Shown piece by piece: positions 46,318 through 54,434 of a stretch of 64,000 bases of DNA. Source of the stretch: an uncultured Bacteroides sp. (GTDB lineage: Bacteria; Bacteroidota; Bacteroidia; Bacteroidales; Bacteroidaceae); NCBI RefSeq assembly GCF_963666545.1, contig NZ_OY762899.1, forward strand, positions 3,224,001 through 3,288,000, read 5' to 3'. The notes below the pieces were generated by a model. That model did not search any database, was not told where the DNA came from, and saw only the letters and a list, made by a program, of their open reading frames with translations. The translations under genes and the position numbers were made by a program. Every line of letters starts with the position of its first letter. Positions within the stretch are counted from its first letter, which is position 1.

Positions 46318-46476
46318 TCAAAAAGAGTATTGCGAAAGTAATTGTGCCGCAATTTCATTTTGTGTTGCAATGTCTTTTTGTGGAAATTCATACAAATCAG
46401 GATTGCATGAAGATATGGATGTAAATAGGGTGAAAATAATGAATATAATAGCATTTTTAGTTACAGTTTCTTTCAT
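46318..46476 (-). CDS. Small lipoprotein (52 residues) at the head of the export operon
   Basis: ATG at 46476 opens MKETVTKNAIIFIIFTLFTS, then the lipobox ISSC with Cys24 and a short hydrophilic tail (NPDLYEFPQKDIATQNEIAA) to TGA. Signal peptide, hydrophobic core and lipobox are all present, and a TAAATTTG -7 box lies 100 bases upstream. An overlapping 61-codon frame at 46269-46454 is a shadow. It may be a truncated longer lipoprotein. Function unknown; the position suggests an immunity or accessory role for the exported product. Confidence 0.6.
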   Translation of the reverse strand: MKETVTKNAIIFIIFTLFTSISSCNPDLYEFPQKDIATQNEIAAQLLSQYSF

Positions 46477-46575
46477 ACGTAAATAATATTAATTCTTCCC
46501 GCAAAAAAGATGCGGTTTTAATCTATTAATCATTCTCTTGGGCGAAATTGACTCCATGAAGGTTTCATATAGATA

Positions 46576-46583
46576 CAAATTTA
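46576..46583 (-). promoter_or_regulatory. -7 box (TAAATTTG, minus strand) before the small lipoprotein gene
   Basis: It matches TAnnTTTG; a TTTA 20 bases upstream is a weak -33. It lies between the TPR/HTH regulator gene and the island. Confidence 0.5.
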
Positions 46584-46654
46584 GTACGACGCAAATCTAA
46601 ATGTAAATTATGAGAGAAGCAATAGACAAAAGGGTGGATATAGCTTTTAATTTC

Positions 46655-46675
46655 GGCCATTTATGGTAAATGGCC
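46655..46675 (-). terminator. Small perfect hairpin downstream of the TPR/HTH regulator gene
   Basis: GGCCATTTA (46655-46663) and TAAATGGCC (46667-46675) form a 9-base stem with a 3-base loop, about 75 bases past the regulator stop. No strong T-run follows on the minus strand, so terminator function is tentative. Confidence 0.4.
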
Positions 46676-46749
46676 TACAGTAAGCAGTTTTAAGTAAATG
46701 ATGTATAGGTGCAATATAGCTTTTTATTGGATAGAAAGATGTTTTAGCC

Positions 46750-48426
46750 TTAAAAAGATGGAGAAATATTGTCTATGAAGTTAGGAATATTTCCCATAGT
46801 AGGAATTCCCAACTTCTTACGAATGGATGAACGTTTCATTTGAATCGTGTTAACGCTCAATCCCATGATAATAGAAATTTCCATGCTGTCGAATTTGGCA
46901 TAGGTAAGGCAACAAATACGAAACTCATCTTCATTCAAATCAGGGAATTTATCTCTTAAACGTTCAAAAAAACCATTGTGCAGATCATTCATTACCTCAT
47001 ATAATCTATCCCAATTAAGAGAATCCTGTCCATAAACGATTTCGTTGAATTTGCGAACCAGTTGTTTGCTTCGATTGCCGTCATCTTGTTGCTTACTGTA
47101 ACTCTCTAAAGAAGCCGTTTTTTTTAATATGTCGAACTGATGTAACAATACATTTCGAAAAGTAGTTTCTTTCGTATTGAAACTTTTGGCCATGTTAATA
47201 AGGTGATCTATTTTTTGCTCGGCTTCCAGTTCATGTCTCTTGCTCTGGGTGTATTTTCGGTAATAGAAGAAAGTTCCTATTAGAAGGGCGATCATTCCAA
47301 GAGAAGAATAAAATAGTGTTTTTTGTTTTTCTAGAGCAAGAGAAATATTCTCATTCTTCAATTGCTCGAATTGGTATTTTTTCTGTATGTCTATAAGAGC
47401 ACTATTCTCGTTTCCGTCAATTATAGATGCAACGTAATCAGCATATTTTTTATGATTATCTAATGCTTCTTCATAATCTAGTTCACTTTCATCAATTTCT
47501 GATAAAGTTTTATAAATACCCGCCATCACATAGTTATCTGTAGTATCTTTTAACGCTTTTATTGATTGTTGTATAAACCACTTTGCGGAATCCGGTTTAT
47601 TTTCAATATTATAAAATTGGGCTAGGTTTAAATAAATTTTTGATTGATCATTCCCTTTAGCATAGGGTAAAGCGTCGAGCGTAAACTTTTTAGCCAAGCT
47701 ATAATTCTTCCGTTCCTGATATAGGAGACTTATATTCTGCTTAACGCTTGATATTAGCATACTATCTTTAAGGGCATCAGCCATTTTCAATGCTATCATC
47801 TCATAATGAAAAGCACTATCAACTTGTTCTTTTACTAAAAAAATTCTCCCCACTGATAGATGAACGATTGCTTCATTTTTTACATTGTTCGCTTTATGAA
47901 AATAAACTGCCGCTTTATGAAATCGGGGCATTGCCTCGTTATCCAAGAATTGATTTGACAATACATAGCCGATTCCACTTTGAATAAGTCCTTTCAAATT
48001 TGTGTTTTCGATGCTTGAGGCATACTTTTCTGCTTCTAAATAATGGAACAAAGCACGTTCGTAGCGTTTCTGTTCTGTACTAACACGACCGCAATAGTAT
48101 GCTGCCATTGCTGCATTGGAGAAGTCCTTCTTTTTGAAGTAGTAGTTCTTCACACCCCAGATAGCTGTGTCTGAAGTTATATCTTTGTAACTTTTATCTT
48201 TAGCCTGTAATAGAAGCAACATAAATCTATTGTATTGACTTTTACTAAGGTTGGCAGGGTAAACAAGAGAATCGAGCAGGGTTAAAGCACTATCGGGACG
48301 CTGTTCTATAATATTCGCCACATAATCCATTGTTTTATCAACCTTGGAGCCGGAATGTGTGCACGAAAAGAATATCGTAGTTACTGAAATAATACCAATT
48401 AGTATTAGTGCTTTATTTATCTGCAT
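46750..48426 (-). CDS. TPR-repeat membrane regulator with C-terminal LuxR-like HTH
   Basis: 558 residues from the ATG at 48426; the longer reading to 48558 runs across the promoter. A lipoprotein-like signal (LIGIISVTTIFFSC) is followed by several TPR units (ALFHYLEAEKYASSIENTN, AMPRFHKAAVYFHKANNVKN), one membrane helix (LFYSSLGMIALLIGTFFYYR, about 355) and a cytoplasmic HTH region ending LNEDEFRICCLTYAKFDSME and IIMGLSVNTIQMKRSSIRKK. This layout is common among Bacteroidetes regulators. Located just upstream of the island on the same strand, it is the likely regulator. Confidence 0.82.
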   Translation of the reverse strand: MQINKALILIGIISVTTIFFSCTHSGSKVDKTMDYVANIIEQRPDSALTLLDSLVYPANLSKSQYNRFMLLLLQAKDKSYKDITSDTAIWGVKNYYFKKKDFSNAAMAAYYCGRVSTEQKRYERALFHYLEAEKYASSIENTNLKGLIQSGIGYVLSNQFLDNEAMPRFHKAAVYFHKANNVKNEAIVHLSVGRIFLVKEQVDSAFHYEMIALKMADALKDSMLISSVKQNISLLYQERKNYSLAKKFTLDALPYAKGNDQSKIYLNLAQFYNIENKPDSAKWFIQQSIKALKDTTDNYVMAGIYKTLSEIDESELDYEEALDNHKKYADYVASIIDGNENSALIDIQKKYQFEQLKNENISLALEKQKTLFYSSLGMIALLIGTFFYYRKYTQSKRHELEAEQKIDHLINMAKSFNTKETTFRNVLLHQFDILKKTASLESYSKQQDDGNRSKQLVRKFNEIVYGQDSLNWDRLYEVMNDLHNGFFERLRDKFPDLNEDEFRICCLTYAKFDSMEISIIMGLSVNTIQMKRSSIRKKLGIPTMGNIPNFIDNISPSF

Positions 48427-48453
48427 AATGGTGCCGTTTTGAAAAGAGATATG

Positions 48454-48461
48454 CAAATATA
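48454..48461 (-). promoter_or_regulatory. -7 box (TATATTTG, minus strand) for the TPR/HTH regulator
   Basis: A perfect TAnnTTTG match 27 bases before the ATG at 48426; it rules out the longer in-frame start. Confidence 0.6.
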
Positions 48462-48679
48462 GTTTTTTATCGTCAGCCTTTTGCAATAAAAGATAAGAAA
48501 ATGAGAAGGAATAATGTAGAAGAAAAGGGCAATTTGTCTTTTTTCTTCTTTTAAACAATTAAAATCTACTTCTTTTGGGGATAACTAAAAGGCGGTCAAC
48601 TTAATTTGGGAATAAGGCTAAAGAAAGGAAACTCGTTTTAGGTATTAAAATCTAAAAAGTGTAAACAAATACAGTGTTA

Positions 48680-48795
48680 TAAAAAAGGAACTGTCTATCT
48701 TTTTAGAGACTAAAGATTAAAAGTGTAAATGAAGTCAGAGAAAGAAAAAGAAAACAGTCTACCTTTTTAGTTTGAAAGACTAAAAGCTGTCTACT
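48680..48795. repeat. Imperfect direct repeat in the intergenic region
   Basis: AACTGTCTATCTTTTTAG near 48689 and AACAGTCTACCTTTTTAG near 48753 are near-identical, and related AAAGACTAAA/GTCTAC words follow each. The role is unknown. Confidence 0.45.
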
Positions 48796-48826
48796 CAATT
48801 CAGTAAAAACCACTCTATGATATTTT

Positions 48827-48964
48827 GTTTCCAAGGAAATATAGTTTCAGCATGTTTCTCATACTATAAAACTTTTGTTTTCCACGTATGAAAACCAATC
48901 GTTTCAACGTGTTAAACATTTTGTTTCAACGTAATAAACATTTGGTTTTATCACTAGGAAACAA
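48827..48964. repeat. Degenerate tandem palindromic repeats, GTTTC...AAAC units
   Basis: Units of the form GTTT(C/T), about ten bases and AAAC or similar begin at about 48827, 48854, 48877, 48901, 48923 and 48945, so the period is 22-27 bases. Some are near-palindromes, such as GTTTTCCACGTATGAAAAC and GTTTCAACGTGTTAAAC. They lie downstream of the beta-helix lipoprotein gene. There are no identical repeats with unique spacers, so this is not CRISPR. Confidence 0.6.
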
Positions 48965-48999
48965 AATGAGAAAAGAAATGTGTTTGACTTTTACTGACT

Positions 49000-50097
49000 T
49001 TAGTAGACTGTGTTCTGTGGGTCGAAATTGCACCATGTGTTTGTCCAAGCGGGTAGGGTTGGTGTACTCGTTGTCGTTGCGCTATAACCGCTGATGGTAG
49101 AGTTTAGGAAGTTGACAGCTGTGTTGCTTCCTAGCGAAATAGCTTCACCGTAAAGGCCAAGGAGGCTTTCGTTATCGGGACGTAGATTATCTCCATTAAT
49201 ATATTGGGTGGTGTTTTCAAAGGACGCATCTACAGAATAAGGGCCATAGAGGGTGACATTGTTGAAGGTAGGAGCGGTATTGGGTTGTGCGTTGCTGTTA
49301 CTTGAGTTGTTGTCACATTCAAAACCATGGGAGGTAGAACTATCAGCGATACGGGAATTGCGGTAACCCAACAGATAATTGCATGTGCCACGATATCCGT
49401 TATCGGCATCGAAATCATCATCCCAGCAATGATAAGCGACCAAGTAATCGCAGTTGACTTTTCCACCGAACCATTCAAAGGCATCATCGTTGGAGTATGA
49501 TACTTGCAGATGATCGACTTGTGTGCCGCTACCCACAGAACCGAAAGTCACACCGTTTATTTCTTGATTCTTCTTAAAAGGATATCCGGCAAACTCTACG
49601 CGTACATAGCTGATGACACCTGAATTATCGGCATCGTTGCTACCTCCGTGCAGTGTGCGTGGTCCGCCTTCTACTTGCATGATGCCATTGTTGTTTGTGG
49701 CTTTACCACAGATGATGAGTCCGCCCCAGTCGCCGGGTTTGCGTTCTCCGACTTCTTTTTCAGAAGTGAAGACAATGGGCTGGGTGGCAGTACCTTCGGC
49801 AAATAGTTTGCCTCCCGGTTCCACTATTAAAGCAGCCATCGTTTCATGATCACCTTTGATGACAGTGCCTGGTTCGATAGTAAGCGTAGCCCCATCAGTA
49901 ATGTAACACCAGCCTTTCATCAGATAAACTCCTTTTTTCAGCGTTTGATTATGAGTAATAAGAAATTCCTGTTCACCGTTTCCAATAACGTTGTTTCCAA
50001 AAACGATGTTATTATCCGTGTCATCATTACCGCTGCTGCAAGCGGTGGCAATGAATAGTGAAACAAATAGTACCAAGGCGGTAGTGAATGTTTTCAT
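49000..50097 (-). CDS. Secreted beta-helix-like lipoprotein (paralogue of 50234-51463)
   Basis: 365 residues. The lipobox ATAC is followed by SSGNDDTDNN. The body has a regular beta-rich pattern: GKLFAEGTATQPIVFTSEKE, GGLIICGKATNN, SYVRVEFAGYPFKKNQEING, and the acidic block SNDDAFEWFGGKVNCDYLVA, WDDDFDADNGYRGT. The same blocks occur in the next gene. Function unknown; a surface partner of the TonB receptor encoded upstream is likely. Confidence 0.7.
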   Translation of the reverse strand: MKTFTTALVLFVSLFIATACSSGNDDTDNNIVFGNNVIGNGEQEFLITHNQTLKKGVYLMKGWCYITDGATLTIEPGTVIKGDHETMAALIVEPGGKLFAEGTATQPIVFTSEKEVGERKPGDWGGLIICGKATNNNGIMQVEGGPRTLHGGSNDADNSGVISYVRVEFAGYPFKKNQEINGVTFGSVGSGTQVDHLQVSYSNDDAFEWFGGKVNCDYLVAYHCWDDDFDADNGYRGTCNYLLGYRNSRIADSSTSHGFECDNNSSNSNAQPNTAPTFNNVTLYGPYSVDASFENTTQYINGDNLRPDNESLLGLYGEAISLGSNTAVNFLNSTISGYSATTTSTPTLPAWTNTWCNFDPQNTVY

Positions 50098-50148
50098 GTG
50101 CTTTTTTTGAAATGTTTATGAGAACGTTTCTGCTCTTAAATAATAACG

Positions 50149-50181
50149 AAAGCCGATGGCAAACAGTTCACCATCGGCTTT
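50149..50181 (-). terminator. Hairpin terminator after the first beta-helix lipoprotein gene
   Basis: AAAGCCGATGG (50149-50159) and CCATCGGCTTT (50171-50181) form a perfect 11-base stem with an 11-base loop, downstream of the gene ending at 50234 and before the paralogue at 50097. Confidence 0.65.
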
Positions 50182-50233
50182 AACAACTTAGTTGAAAAGA
50201 AACGTATCTTAAAAAATTAGTTGCGACAACGTA

Positions 50234-51463
50234 TTAGCGAGTCCAGCCGGTTGTCCAGTTATTGCTAGAAGTAACTGCACCTTTATACTGTGCTTTTTCG
50301 AAGAAGCTGTCAGCGCTCAAATCTGTTCCTCCATCTATTGTTCCAACATAGTTGCCGGTAAGTGCGATGGTTTGGCCAATCTTGTTGCCTGTAGCAGCAG
50401 CGAAAAGAGCTGATGTATATCCGCCGAGTCCTGAAACCTTTATATCTCCTTCGATGAGTATATTATTAAGGATAGAATTTGTGCCACCTACAAGAGCCTC
50501 TTCAGTTTCTTTTGTTTCGGTAGTAAGGTTATTTGTTTTTCCTTTTACCAATGCATTGTAGATTTTTGCATATGTACCGGCACGTAAACGAATACCTCTG
50601 GTGTTAGTAGTAGAAGCGTTTCCTACTAATGTTAAGTTAGCCAACGTAGGTTGTGATACCGGTGTAGCTGTAACATTCTTATCATAGTTATCGGCTTCGA
50701 TGAGTGCGTCGCAGTCATAGCCAAGTGTTGTTGCGCTTTCTTGGTAAGCAACAAGGAACTGACCTTTACCGCGCCATCCTTCAGTCCAGTCGAATGAGTC
50801 ATCGCTGTTACTTGTAGATACCAGGTGTTTTACGTTTACTGTACCACCGAAGAACTCGAATCCGTCATCCGATCCTTTATATGATTGCAGGTATTCAAGA
50901 GTTGTGCCGTTACCTACTCCGTAGAATGTGAAACCGTTACCTTCTTTTGTTTCAGAAAAGTTGTATCCTGCATACTCTACGCGAACATATTTCATGATAC
51001 CCGAGTTGTCATTGTCTGCTGTGCCACCATAGGGAGCATCTCCAATTTCCGACTTACCGGTTGATCCGATGTTGATAGATGCTTTTCCGCAAATATGAAC
51101 GCCACCCCATGCACCAGCTGATTGCTTTTCAGCTGTCATAACGATAGGTTTTGCGGCTGTACCTTGGGCGTTGATCTTAGCTCCTTGTTCTATTAAGATG
51201 TAATCTACGATATTATCATCTTTAGCTTTGATGATAACTCCCGGTTCGATGGTGAGTGTAGCTCCACTTTTTACGCTATAACCACCTGTTAATGAGTAAG
51301 TGATTCCAGTCTTCAGAGTCAAATCTTTTGTTAATTCACCTTTCAGCTCTGTGTTCTCAACAGGTGTCTCGTTTTTGTCATCGTCATCGCTGCTACAAGC
51401 AGTGAATACAAACATGGTGGCTACGAAAGCCAATGGTGCAAATTGCCAATTAATCTTTTTCAT
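50234..51463 (-). CDS. Secreted beta-helix-like lipoprotein encoded next to a TonB receptor
   Basis: 409 residues. The lipobox FTAC is followed by a very acidic tract (SSDDDDKNETPVENTE), a surface-export type signal. Repeated blocks resemble right-handed beta-helix turns: AKINAQGTAAKPIVMTAEKQ, WGGVHICGKASINIG, KYVRVEYAGYNFSETKEGNG, GSDDGFEFFGGTVNVKHLVS, DDSFDWTEGWRGKGQFLVAY. The clustered Asp residues could bind metal ions. It follows the receptor gene by 47 bases and is probably in its operon. Ligand unknown. Confidence 0.75.
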   Translation of the reverse strand: MKKINWQFAPLAFVATMFVFTACSSDDDDKNETPVENTELKGELTKDLTLKTGITYSLTGGYSVKSGATLTIEPGVIIKAKDDNIVDYILIEQGAKINAQGTAAKPIVMTAEKQSAGAWGGVHICGKASINIGSTGKSEIGDAPYGGTADNDNSGIMKYVRVEYAGYNFSETKEGNGFTFYGVGNGTTLEYLQSYKGSDDGFEFFGGTVNVKHLVSTSNSDDSFDWTEGWRGKGQFLVAYQESATTLGYDCDALIEADNYDKNVTATPVSQPTLANLTLVGNASTTNTRGIRLRAGTYAKIYNALVKGKTNNLTTETKETEEALVGGTNSILNNILIEGDIKVSGLGGYTSALFAAATGNKIGQTIALTGNYVGTIDGGTDLSADSFFEKAQYKGAVTSSNNWTTGWTR

Positions 51464-51510
51464 ACGAATAAAAATTAGTGTTACTTTTGTTTTAATTAAT
51501 ATCTCTTTGT

Positions 51511-54222
51511 TTAGAATTTGTATGTAACGCCTATTTCGGCGCTCATTCCCGGTTTGAAAGATTCTACCTCAATTACTTCCCCTGTATTAGGGACGTCTTG
51601 TTTAAAACGGACAGTACTGTTGAGTAGATCTTTCAGTTGTACTTTGGCGCTGAAGTGATTGTTGAACTCGTAGTTACTTACGAAATCCATTGTGTGCAGC
51701 GCTTGTTGCTCTACGTTGCCCAGATTGAAAATACCCACAGAGTGGATACGAGGTCCCTGGACATTGTACATCAGTGCAAGTGACATGCGGCGAGTCTCGC
51801 TAAATGAAGGCGTATAACTCATGTCTGCATTGATCAGATAAGGAGAGGCTCCTTGTAGTGCGCGTTGGCTGTCGGTATAAATACCTTCGCCTTTGGGCAG
51901 TTCCACATCGGTGTACATGTATGATCCGTTTACGCCGATACGAAAGTCTTTAAACAGCTCTTTACGAATCTCTATTTCCAGACCGGCTGCCATACCACTG
52001 TCGGCATTGCGGAAAGAATGTACGGCCGATCCTCCGGACGATTCTTGCACCCGCTCGATAGGACTATCCAGGTACTTGTAGTATGCGGTGATGGAAAACA
52101 TGTTATTGGCGTTCTTCGGGAAGAATTCGTAACGAAGATCAACGTTATAGTTATAGCCATTCTTCAAATCGGCATTACCACGTATTTCGGCACTACCATA
52201 CGATTCTTTATAAAGGAACGGAGCCATTTCGATGAATGAAGGGCGGGTTACTGTTTTTGAGGCAGAAAAACGAAGACTGTTGGCATCATCAAAGCTGTAC
52301 TTCATGTTTAATGCCGGAAATAAGTCGCCGGTGTTTAATTCCGAACGTTTTTCAGAAGAAGCGTCGTCCCAATAGCGTACCCATTGTTTAGATTGCTCGT
52401 AACGTAGTCCAAAACTAACAAGTAATGAGCTCATAGGATGATATTCGGCTTCAACAAAAGCAGCTCCTATTTCGCTACCTGCATAATAGGTATACTTCGG
52501 TTGAAAGTCGCGAGTGATAGAGATGTTACCATTGGATAGGTTTTCCTGATTCAGGTAACTGTCCGTATCGTAGATATTGGTAATTACGGGATCAATAGCA
52601 TTGAGGTTGTAGTAGAAGCGAGCTGAGGTAAAATCACGGCTTTTGTCTTTGTATGTACCGCCAAAACGTATTTTGTTGTTTTCTCCGAATTTATAATTTA
52701 TGCGGAGGTCGCCCACAACTTCCGTTTCGTCCAATTCACCGAAGTAACGCATTGTTTCTTGTTTATTAAGCTTGAAAAGGCTTAAGGCTCCATCGTCACC
52801 TTTGCGGAACATTACTTGGCGACGGTCAGGTTCGTCACTTCCGGTTTTTCCGTAAGAAGTACTCCAATTTAAATCCCATTGCTTACCAAATTCATGATGA
52901 CCCAATAATTGGTTGTTGAGCAAGCTGTAAGCGTGAAATACGCTGTTGCTGCCTATTAGATTCGTCTTCTCTGCATCATATCCTTCGCGGCGCATGTAGT
53001 CGTCTACGGCATTGCGGGCATAAAACAGGGTATAGTTAATTCTGTCCGCCTTGCGGAAAGTGTATCCTAGGCTTAGTAATCCGGCTAATTTAAGTTCGGA
53101 AGTATAACTGTCATACTTAAATTCGTCTAAGTGAGTGCCTTGCGCTGTGAGGGTGGTCACATACCCATCTTTTAGTATTTGGCTGTCATTATTCATCCCC
53201 ACTGATGCTAGTAGGCTGAGGCGATGATCATTGATGTTCCAACTTTTACCCAAACCGAGTGAACCGCCTATTACGGGCAAGGAGGTGTTTTTTGAAATAG
53301 AGAAAGAAGTTCCAAATGGATCGTTCTTCTTCAAATAGTTGTCTTCAAGTTCACTCTTATTCATGTTAAGGATGCTCTTGTCGAGGTTATTGGTGCTAAA
53401 CATTGATCCTTTACGGTCACTAGCGTAAAAGTCTTTAAAGAGAGTATTCACTTTTCCACCTACATTGAGGGAGATGGAAAAGAAATCTTCACCGGTATTT
53501 TCACGTGTACCTATGTCAACATGCGCTCCTGAATAATCGGCAAAGGCTCCTGCTTCATATACCTTACTGACGGTAATGTTCCTCACCGTAGAAGTAGGAA
53601 AGATGTCCAGTGGGATTAATTTGTTATCGGGGTTCGGAGAGGCAATAGGCAATCCATTGAGAGTCGTTGTGCTATAACGGTCGCCAAGTCCGCGAACAAT
53701 CAGTTGTCCGGCACTGGCCAAAGACACACCGGTGATTTTCTTTACACCGTCTGCTACATTGGATACTCCTTTCAGACTCATCTCTTTTGAACCTAAATTT
53801 TCAATGGCGAGAGTTGCTTTTTGTCGCTCTTGCAACAATGCTTTTTCGCCTTCCAGATTTTTGCGTGCCACCACTGTGACATCGCCAAGTACCTGACTTT
53901 CGGATTCCATTTCAATATCAAGAATGATAGGTGCATTACCGGACACTTTCACGCTTTTTACTTCGATGGTTTTGTACGACACATACTTGATTTGAATGGT
54001 GTATGTTCCATTTTTCAATCCATTGAGGTTGTAATTACCGTCCATATCGGCTATTACCCCGATGCTGGTACCGAGAACTTGTACAGTTGCTCCGGTGAGC
54101 GGCTCTTTAGAGCTTTTGTCTCTGATGATTCCTTTAATGTTGTTGGCTACTGCTACTGCCGAGAAAAGGGCTAGTAACACAATGATTGATAAAATTCTTT
54201 TTGATACTTTTTTCATGCTCAT
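51511..54222 (-). CDS. TonB-dependent outer-membrane receptor with carboxypeptidase-like N-terminal domain
   Basis: 903 residues (a second in-frame ATG lies 6 bases in). Signal peptide to about residue 26, then a carboxypeptidase-regulatory-like domain (IKGIIRDKSSKEPLTGATVQ), a plug (VIVRGLGDRYSTTTLNGLPI, VSKVYEAGAFADYSGAHVDI) and a barrel ending AEIGVTYKF. The plug sequence and shorter length separate it from the SusC family, and no SusD gene follows. The two downstream lipoproteins are likely accessory. Ligand unknown. Confidence 0.88.
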   Translation of the reverse strand: MSMKKVSKRILSIIVLLALFSAVAVANNIKGIIRDKSSKEPLTGATVQVLGTSIGVIADMDGNYNLNGLKNGTYTIQIKYVSYKTIEVKSVKVSGNAPIILDIEMESESQVLGDVTVVARKNLEGEKALLQERQKATLAIENLGSKEMSLKGVSNVADGVKKITGVSLASAGQLIVRGLGDRYSTTTLNGLPIASPNPDNKLIPLDIFPTSTVRNITVSKVYEAGAFADYSGAHVDIGTRENTGEDFFSISLNVGGKVNTLFKDFYASDRKGSMFSTNNLDKSILNMNKSELEDNYLKKNDPFGTSFSISKNTSLPVIGGSLGLGKSWNINDHRLSLLASVGMNNDSQILKDGYVTTLTAQGTHLDEFKYDSYTSELKLAGLLSLGYTFRKADRINYTLFYARNAVDDYMRREGYDAEKTNLIGSNSVFHAYSLLNNQLLGHHEFGKQWDLNWSTSYGKTGSDEPDRRQVMFRKGDDGALSLFKLNKQETMRYFGELDETEVVGDLRINYKFGENNKIRFGGTYKDKSRDFTSARFYYNLNAIDPVITNIYDTDSYLNQENLSNGNISITRDFQPKYTYYAGSEIGAAFVEAEYHPMSSLLVSFGLRYEQSKQWVRYWDDASSEKRSELNTGDLFPALNMKYSFDDANSLRFSASKTVTRPSFIEMAPFLYKESYGSAEIRGNADLKNGYNYNVDLRYEFFPKNANNMFSITAYYKYLDSPIERVQESSGGSAVHSFRNADSGMAAGLEIEIRKELFKDFRIGVNGSYMYTDVELPKGEGIYTDSQRALQGASPYLINADMSYTPSFSETRRMSLALMYNVQGPRIHSVGIFNLGNVEQQALHTMDFVSNYEFNNHFSAKVQLKDLLNSTVRFKQDVPNTGEVIEVESFKPGMSAEIGVTYKF

Positions 54223-54246
54223 CTAAAATACGTTTCTTTTTCGTTG

Positions 54247-54254
54247 CAAAGATG
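54247..54254 (-). promoter_or_regulatory. Possible -7 box (CATCTTTG, minus strand) for the TonB receptor gene
   Basis: One base off TAnnTTTG and 25 bases before the start at 54222; no clear -33 element. Confidence 0.35.
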
Positions 54255-54358
54255 AGGGGATGAGATTACATTGTTAAGTCAGCCTTTATACATTTAATTG
54301 ACGTATGTATTACAATAATGTGTCGTCTCTAAATACGCCAAAATTCGGGGAAATATGA

Positions 54359-54402
54359 AAGCCCCTGCAGAAAGGATGTTGTGGCATTCTTCCGCAGAGG
54401 CT
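54359..54402 (-). terminator. Imperfect hairpin downstream of the second GH3 gene
   Basis: AGCCCCTGC and GCAGAGGCT pair with one mismatch, and further pairs toward the loop extend the stem. On the minus strand it lies 33 bases after the GH3 stop and is followed by TTTC. Confidence 0.5.
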
Positions 54403-54434
54403 CTCATGTTTCAATAGGATTTCAACTCTGTTTA

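Noticed and set aside
46269-46454. Minus-strand 61-codon frame
   Set aside because: It overlaps the 52-residue lipoprotein frame, which has a proper signal peptide and lipobox; this one has neither.
48827-48964. CRISPR array
   Set aside because: Repeats are degenerate, the period is only 22-27 bases, there are no unique spacers of constant length and no cas genes.
51511-54222. Second polysaccharide utilization locus
   Set aside because: No SusD-like gene follows, the receptor is shorter and of a different type, and the nearby GH3 gene is separated from it by a 212-base gap with a terminator-like hairpin.
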